From an uncultured Eubacteriales bacterium (GTDB lineage Bacteria; Bacillota; Clostridia; Oscillospirales; Acutalibacteraceae): 64,000 nt of DNA. Shown one piece after another: positions 60,642 to 64,000 of the stretch (position 1 is the first letter of the stretch; each line of letters opens with the position of its first letter). Under the pieces are notes generated by a model. The model was given only the letters and a program-made list of their open reading frames with translations, made no database searches and had not been told where the DNA came from. The DNA lies in assembly GCA_934477125.1 (NCBI GenBank), contig CAKSOL010000003.1, positions 151,503 to 215,502 on the forward strand, written 5' to 3'. A program made the position numbers and the translations under genes.

Positions 60642-61475
60642 ATGAGCATTTTCAAAAAACTGTTCGGCAACCGCCAAAATGATATGAAAGAGGTAATTAC
60701 AATGACAAACACTCAGAAAGCACTTAAACTGATTAACACATTCGCAACCGGAGACACCGAAAAAGCAGCAAGCCTGCTTGCCGAAGGATACATCCAGCAT
60801 AACCTTGCTTACGGCACAGGAAGAGACGCATTTGTCGGCTCGGTGGCTTACCTTGCGTCTGCTCCGGTAAAAACCACGGTAAACAATATCCGCGCTTTTG
60901 AAGACGGCGACAAGGTTTTCCTTCAGACGGTTTACAACTTCGCAGGCGCAGGAGAGCAGGTTGCCTTTGACATCTTCCGCTTTGACGAAAACGGAAAGAT
61001 TGCAGAGCACTGGGATAACCTTGCGGCAAAAGCAGAACCCAATCCTTCGGGAAGAACGCAGATCGACGGCACTAAGGAAATAAAGGACACGGACAAAACA
61101 GAGGCTAACCGTGAGCTTGTCAAGAACTTCCTCTACGATGTTATGCAGGGTAAGCGTCCCGAAAAGACACCGGATTATTTTGATGGCGACACCTACCTTC
61201 AGCACAATACCGGCATTGCCGACGGTCTTTCCGGACTCGGTGCCGCACTTGCGGCTCTTGCCGAGCAGAACATTCAGATGATCTACACTACCACGCATCA
61301 GGTGCTGGCACAGGGCAACTTTGTTCTTGCCGTCAGCGAAGGAACCTTCGGCGGCGCGCCGACCTCCTACTATGATCTTTGGAGAGTGGAAAACGGCAAG
61401 ATTGCCGAACACTGGGATGTGATGGAAACCATCGCCGACAAATCCACTTGGCAGAATCAGAACGGCAAATTCTAA
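60642..61475 (+). CDS. Tandem SnoaL-like (NTF2 fold) protein
   Basis: The 277-residue protein holds two SnoaL-like domains (about 25-135 and 155-265), each ending in the same GKIAEHWD motif, so it arose by internal duplication. The NTF2-like cone with His and Asp residues (YIQHN in the first domain, YLQHN in the second) is typical of predicted SnoaL-like aldol-condensation/polyketide cyclase proteins. The actual substrate is unknown. AAGGAG supports the start at 60642; an in-frame ATG at residue 21 is an alternative. It is the first gene of the HxlR-linked operon. Confidence 0.85.
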   Translation: MSIFKKLFGNRQNDMKEVITMTNTQKALKLINTFATGDTEKAASLLAEGYIQHNLAYGTGRDAFVGSVAYLASAPVKTTVNNIRAFEDGDKVFLQTVYNFAGAGEQVAFDIFRFDENGKIAEHWDNLAAKAEPNPSGRTQIDGTKEIKDTDKTEANRELVKNFLYDVMQGKRPEKTPDYFDGDTYLQHNTGIADGLSGLGAALAALAEQNIQMIYTTTHQVLAQGNFVLAVSEGTFGGAPTSYYDLWRVENGKIAEHWDVMETIADKSTWQNQNGKF

Positions 61476-61487
61476 ACTTGCGGTTTC

Positions 61488-61514
61488 GCCCCGCAGGGAT
61501 TTCTCCTGCGGGGC
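61488..61514 (+). other. Intercistronic hairpin after the SnoaL gene
   Basis: GCCCCGCAGG and CCTGCGGGGC form a perfect 10-bp stem with a 7-nt loop. No T run follows directly, so it is probably an mRNA-stability element or partial terminator. Confidence 0.6.
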
Positions 61515-61537
61515 ATAGCCGCTTTTCGGAGGGAACA

Positions 61538-62152
61538 ATGAACTGTTTGGCTTTTTTGGAAAAAGAGATTCATTCCGTTATTATGGCAACGGTAGATGAC
61601 CGGGGGCTTCCCGTTACCTGTGCCGTGGATATTATGGACAGTGATGATAAGGGCTTGTATTTTCTCACTGCCAAGGGAAAAGGCTTTTATCATCGGCTTG
61701 TAAAGCAAGGCTATGCTGCGCTGACCGGAATAAAAGGCAGCGATACCATGTCCTGCGTTGCCGTATCCGTCAGAGGCAAGGTTGAGGAGATCGGAAACGA
61801 ACGGCTCGACCGACTGCTTAATAAGAATCCGTATATGCTTGAAATCTATCCGACCGAGCAGTCCCGTGAGGCGCTGACGGTTTTCCGTCTTTACGAGGGC
61901 GAGGGCGAATGGTTTGACCTTTCAAAAAAGCCGATCGAGCGCTTTTCTTCTTCGATTGGGAATAAAGAAGTCCCACCAGCCGGCTATGTTATTACAGAGC
62001 GCTGCAACGGCTGCAAAAAATGCAGCACTGTCTGTCCGCAAAACTGTATTGATTTTGAAAAAACGCCTGCTGTAATTATTAAGGAGCATTGTCTGCATTG
62101 CGGAAACTGCCTTTCCGCTTGTCCGCAAAACGCAATTATAAAAGAGGGGTAG
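61538..62152 (+). CDS. FMN-binding PNPOx-like domain fused to 2x[4Fe-4S] ferredoxin
   Basis: The ATG at 61538, behind GGAGGG, gives 204 residues. The N-terminal 140 residues are a split-barrel flavin domain like pyridoxamine-phosphate oxidase relatives (SVIMATVDDRGLPVTCAVDIM; FLTAKGKGFYHRL). The C-terminal 55 residues carry two [4Fe-4S] motifs (CNGCKKCSTVCPQNC, CLHCGNCLSACPQNA). It is probably a flavoprotein that exchanges electrons through ferredoxin clusters. It is placed 1 bp before the macrodomain gene, linking ADP-ribosylation to redox state. Confidence 0.88.
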   Translation: MNCLAFLEKEIHSVIMATVDDRGLPVTCAVDIMDSDDKGLYFLTAKGKGFYHRLVKQGYAALTGIKGSDTMSCVAVSVRGKVEEIGNERLDRLLNKNPYMLEIYPTEQSREALTVFRLYEGEGEWFDLSKKPIERFSSSIGNKEVPPAGYVITERCNGCKKCSTVCPQNCIDFEKTPAVIIKEHCLHCGNCLSACPQNAIIKEG

Positions 62153-62153
62153 T

Positions 62154-62927
62154 ATGACGCAGAGCGAAAGAAGATTATACCTGATAACGGAATTGAAAAA
62201 AGAAAATCGACAGTATGCGGAGATGCCTGTTCCGTCAGATACGGCAGAGCAAAAGCATCTGCTCCGTGCGCTTTTCAATGTGCGGATGCCGAAAGCGGCA
62301 AGTGATGAATTCTTAAAAATACAGGACGAATATTTAAGGGAGGAAACACGGCTGAAAGGCGTTACCGATATATCCGCTTTTACTCCCATTCAACCCGATA
62401 TCTACTTATGGCAGGGCGATATAACTACGCTGAAATGCGATGCCATCGTCAACGCCGCGAACAATCAAATGCTCGGCTGCTTCTGCCCGAACCACGGGTG
62501 TATCGACAATGCCATTCATACCTATGCAGGCGTACAGCTCCGCTTTGACTGTGCAGAGCTGATGAAAAAGCAAGGACATGAAGAACCGACGGGGCAAGCG
62601 AAGATAACACCGGCATACAATCTGCCGTGCAGGTTTGTCATTCACACGGTAGGTCCTATCGTGTACGGCAGACTGACTGATAAGGACTGCGAGTTATTGC
62701 GAAGCTGCTATCGTTCCTGCTTGAAAATTGCCGACGAGAACGGTTTGAAAAGCATTGCTTTTTGTTGTATCTCTACCGGTGAATTTCATTTCCCGAATGA
62801 ACGGGCGGCGGAAGTTGCAATAGATACCGTGAAAAAATATAAAGCGGAAACACAAAGCGAAATCAAGGTGATATTTAATGTTTTCAAGGATACTGACTAC
62901 AAAATCTACCGAGAGCTTCTCGGATAA
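62154..62927 (+). CDS. Zinc-type macrodomain protein-ADP-ribose hydrolase
   Basis: The 257-residue protein has an N-terminal helical extension (1-80) and a macrodomain: WQGDITTLKCDAIVNAANNQMLG (about 84-106), the metal-site motif CFCPNHGCIDNAIH (about 107-120, Cys-His-Cys) and IAFCCISTGEFHFPNERAAEVA (about 200). Length and the CxxxHxC motif fit the Zn-Macro subclass, which removes mono-ADP-ribose from proteins and occurs next to SirTM sirtuins. It overlaps the sirtuin gene by 50 bp. Confidence 0.92.
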   Translation: MTQSERRLYLITELKKENRQYAEMPVPSDTAEQKHLLRALFNVRMPKAASDEFLKIQDEYLREETRLKGVTDISAFTPIQPDIYLWQGDITTLKCDAIVNAANNQMLGCFCPNHGCIDNAIHTYAGVQLRFDCAELMKKQGHEEPTGQAKITPAYNLPCRFVIHTVGPIVYGRLTDKDCELLRSCYRSCLKIADENGLKSIAFCCISTGEFHFPNERAAEVAIDTVKKYKAETQSEIKVIFNVFKDTDYKIYRELLG

Positions 62928-63747
62928 TTTAAAGCGGCTTAAAAACGCTCTTGACTCTGCCGACGCCGTTGTTATCGGTGCGGGCGCGGGACTTTCGGTT
63001 GCGGCAGGATTTGATTACGGCGGCGAGCGCTTTCGCAAATTCTTTTCCGATTTTGAGGAAAAATACGGTATCCAAGACATGTATTCAGGCGGCTTTTATC
63101 CGTATGAGAGCCGTGAGGAATACTGGGCATGGTGGTCACGGCATATCTTAATAAACCGCTATGATTGCCCCGTCGGGAAAGTATATAAAGATCTGCTTTC
63201 CCTTATAGAAGGAAAGGATTATTTTGTGCTTACTACCAATGTCGATCACCAATTTCAGCGTGCCGGATTTGATAAAAAGCGCCTGTTCTACACACAAGGT
63301 GATTACGGCTTGTTTCAGTGCAGTACACCCTGCTACATGGAAACCTTTGATAACGAAACGGCCGTCCGTGAAATGGTAAAACGGCAAAAGGATATGAAAA
63401 TCCCGACCGACCTTTTGCCTATTTGTCCGCACTGCGGCGCACCGCTTACCGTAAATCTGCGCTGCGACGATAAATTCGTCGAAGACGAAGGCTGGCACAA
63501 GGCGGCGGAGCGATATGAAAATTTTCTCCGCACAAGAGGCGGTCAAAAAATTCTGTTTTTGGAACTCGGAGTCGGTCTTAACACTCCTGTTATTATAAAA
63601 TATCCGTTTTGGCAGATGACGGCGAAAAACTCCAATGCCGTTTATGCCTGCGTAAACAAAGGTCAGGCATTTTGCCCTCGTGAAATAGAACGGCAATCAA
63701 TTTGCATTGATGCGGATATTGCGGAAGTATCGGAAAAACTGAAATAA
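62878..63747 (+). CDS. SirTM-class sirtuin (putative protein mono-ADP-ribosyltransferase)
   Basis: The 289-residue protein has the Sir2 Rossmann fold with VVIGAGAGLSVAAGFDY (about 30-46) and LTTNVDHQFQRAGF (about 119-132). At the place of the catalytic His of deacetylases it has Gln (YTQGDYGLFQC), as in class M SirTM enzymes that transfer ADP-ribose to protein. A zinc site is suggested by QCSTPC and CPHCGAP. The ATG at 62878, behind AAGGTG, lies inside the macrodomain gene, so the writer and eraser are translationally coupled. The usual partners GcvH-L and LplA2 are not in the window. Confidence 0.88.
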   Translation: MFSRILTTKSTESFSDNLKRLKNALDSADAVVIGAGAGLSVAAGFDYGGERFRKFFSDFEEKYGIQDMYSGGFYPYESREEYWAWWSRHILINRYDCPVGKVYKDLLSLIEGKDYFVLTTNVDHQFQRAGFDKKRLFYTQGDYGLFQCSTPCYMETFDNETAVREMVKRQKDMKIPTDLLPICPHCGAPLTVNLRCDDKFVEDEGWHKAAERYENFLRTRGGQKILFLELGVGLNTPVIIKYPFWQMTAKNSNAVYACVNKGQAFCPREIERQSICIDADIAEVSEKLK

Positions 63748-63838
63748 GGGAAACGGGTATATTATTGCATGTGAGTGCTTTGAAACTCCTTTATTTTAAA
63801 TCCACACAGGAAGGACAAAACTCAGTAATGATATCCAC

Positions 63839-63867
63839 TTGATTTCTCAGGCTTTTTGGTGTATAAT
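63839..63867 (+). promoter_or_regulatory. Promoter-like sequence near the right edge
   Basis: TTGATT, a 17-nt spacer and TATAAT, pointing out of the window. In the 253 bp after the sirtuin gene I see no open frame; it holds this promoter, TTACACCA repeats and the direct repeat at 63968. Confidence 0.5.
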
Positions 63868-63967
63868 GGCAACTATGTTGAACTGAGAGATGTGCTTCTT
63901 TGTAGTGCAATCGGATATATCAGGCTTACACCTTACACCAAAAGTTACACCAATATACGCACACCGG

Positions 63968-63988
63968 AATTCTTGATAATTCTCGATA
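63968..63988 (+). repeat. Right copy of the 21-nt direct repeat
   Basis: It matches 59799-59819 in 20 of 21 positions, same orientation, with TTACACCA octamers just before it (63933-63952). Confidence 0.65.
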
Positions 63989-64000
63989 TGGCTTTATTTG

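Noticed and set aside
60588..61538. 316-codon minus-strand frame opposite the SnoaL gene
   Set aside because: It would cross the operon promoter-proximal region and the intercistronic hairpin and shows no family features; the sense gene has two clear domains.

Overview
The window (about 48% GC overall) looks like chromosome of a strictly anaerobic, gut-type Clostridia, probably Oscillospirales/Ruminococcaceae-like. The reasons are a trimeric NADH-linked [FeFe] hydrogenase, rubrerythrin, YesM/YesN-type two-component genes in a sugar ABC operon, AddAB rather than RecBCD, CIRCE/HrcA control of the chaperone operon, and Firmicutes-style Shine-Dalgarno sites and intrinsic terminators. The assignment is inferred from gene content only. 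I found no tRNA, rRNA or CRISPR array.

Layout. 0-4.5 kb: the end of a large beta-helix surface protein, a 35-residue peptide and a small lipoprotein. 4.5-7.3 kb: an AraC regulator, whose true start appears to be ACG, divergent from a sugar isomerase/dehydrogenase pair. 7.4-11.7 kb: a G5/3D cell-wall protein, pyrR-uraA behind an attenuator-like leader, and an AlkD-like protein. 11.85-20.2 kb: a hydrogenase operon (hydC ... hydB-hydA) with a signalling block inserted: two DRTGG proteins, two GHKL ATPases, a PHP protein and a putative sensory [FeFe] hydrogenase. 20.3-30 kb (minus strand): a galactose-type mglBAC transporter followed by YesN/YesM regulators, a second sugar-binding lipoprotein and an aldo/keto reductase.

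30.2-35.7 kb is the most striking region. A tyrosine recombinase gene is followed by a 235-bp segment between 23-bp perfect inverted repeats. The segment carries one good sigma-A promoter that now points away from the next gene, which encodes a 1180-residue collagen-like/BspA-LRR surface protein. This looks like an invertible promoter caught in the OFF orientation, with a terminator just outside the left repeat to stop the OFF transcript. An AT-rich 266-residue gene of unknown function follows the surface protein and should switch with it.

35.8-45.5 kb is mostly housekeeping: a TauE/SafE transporter in two halves, an FtsW/RodA protein, rubrerythrin, hrcA-grpE-dnaK-dnaJ, two small conserved proteins and an Ogg-type DNA glycosylase. 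45.5-59.8 kb (both strands): addB-addA, a YfcE-like phosphodiesterase with plsC and a MATE exporter, an M23/G5 peptidase, a DUF1003 protein, a cupin, and greA-lysS. The M23 gene and the G5/3D gene at 7.4 kb share a GTTACAA-N2-TTGTAAC palindrome in their promoter regions.

59.8-64 kb: a probable accessory island bounded by 21-nt near-identical direct repeats. It holds an HxlR regulator divergent from a tandem SnoaL protein, an FMN/ferredoxin fusion, a zinc-type macrodomain ADP-ribosyl hydrolase and a SirTM-class sirtuin, which together suggest a redox-linked ADP-ribosylation module.
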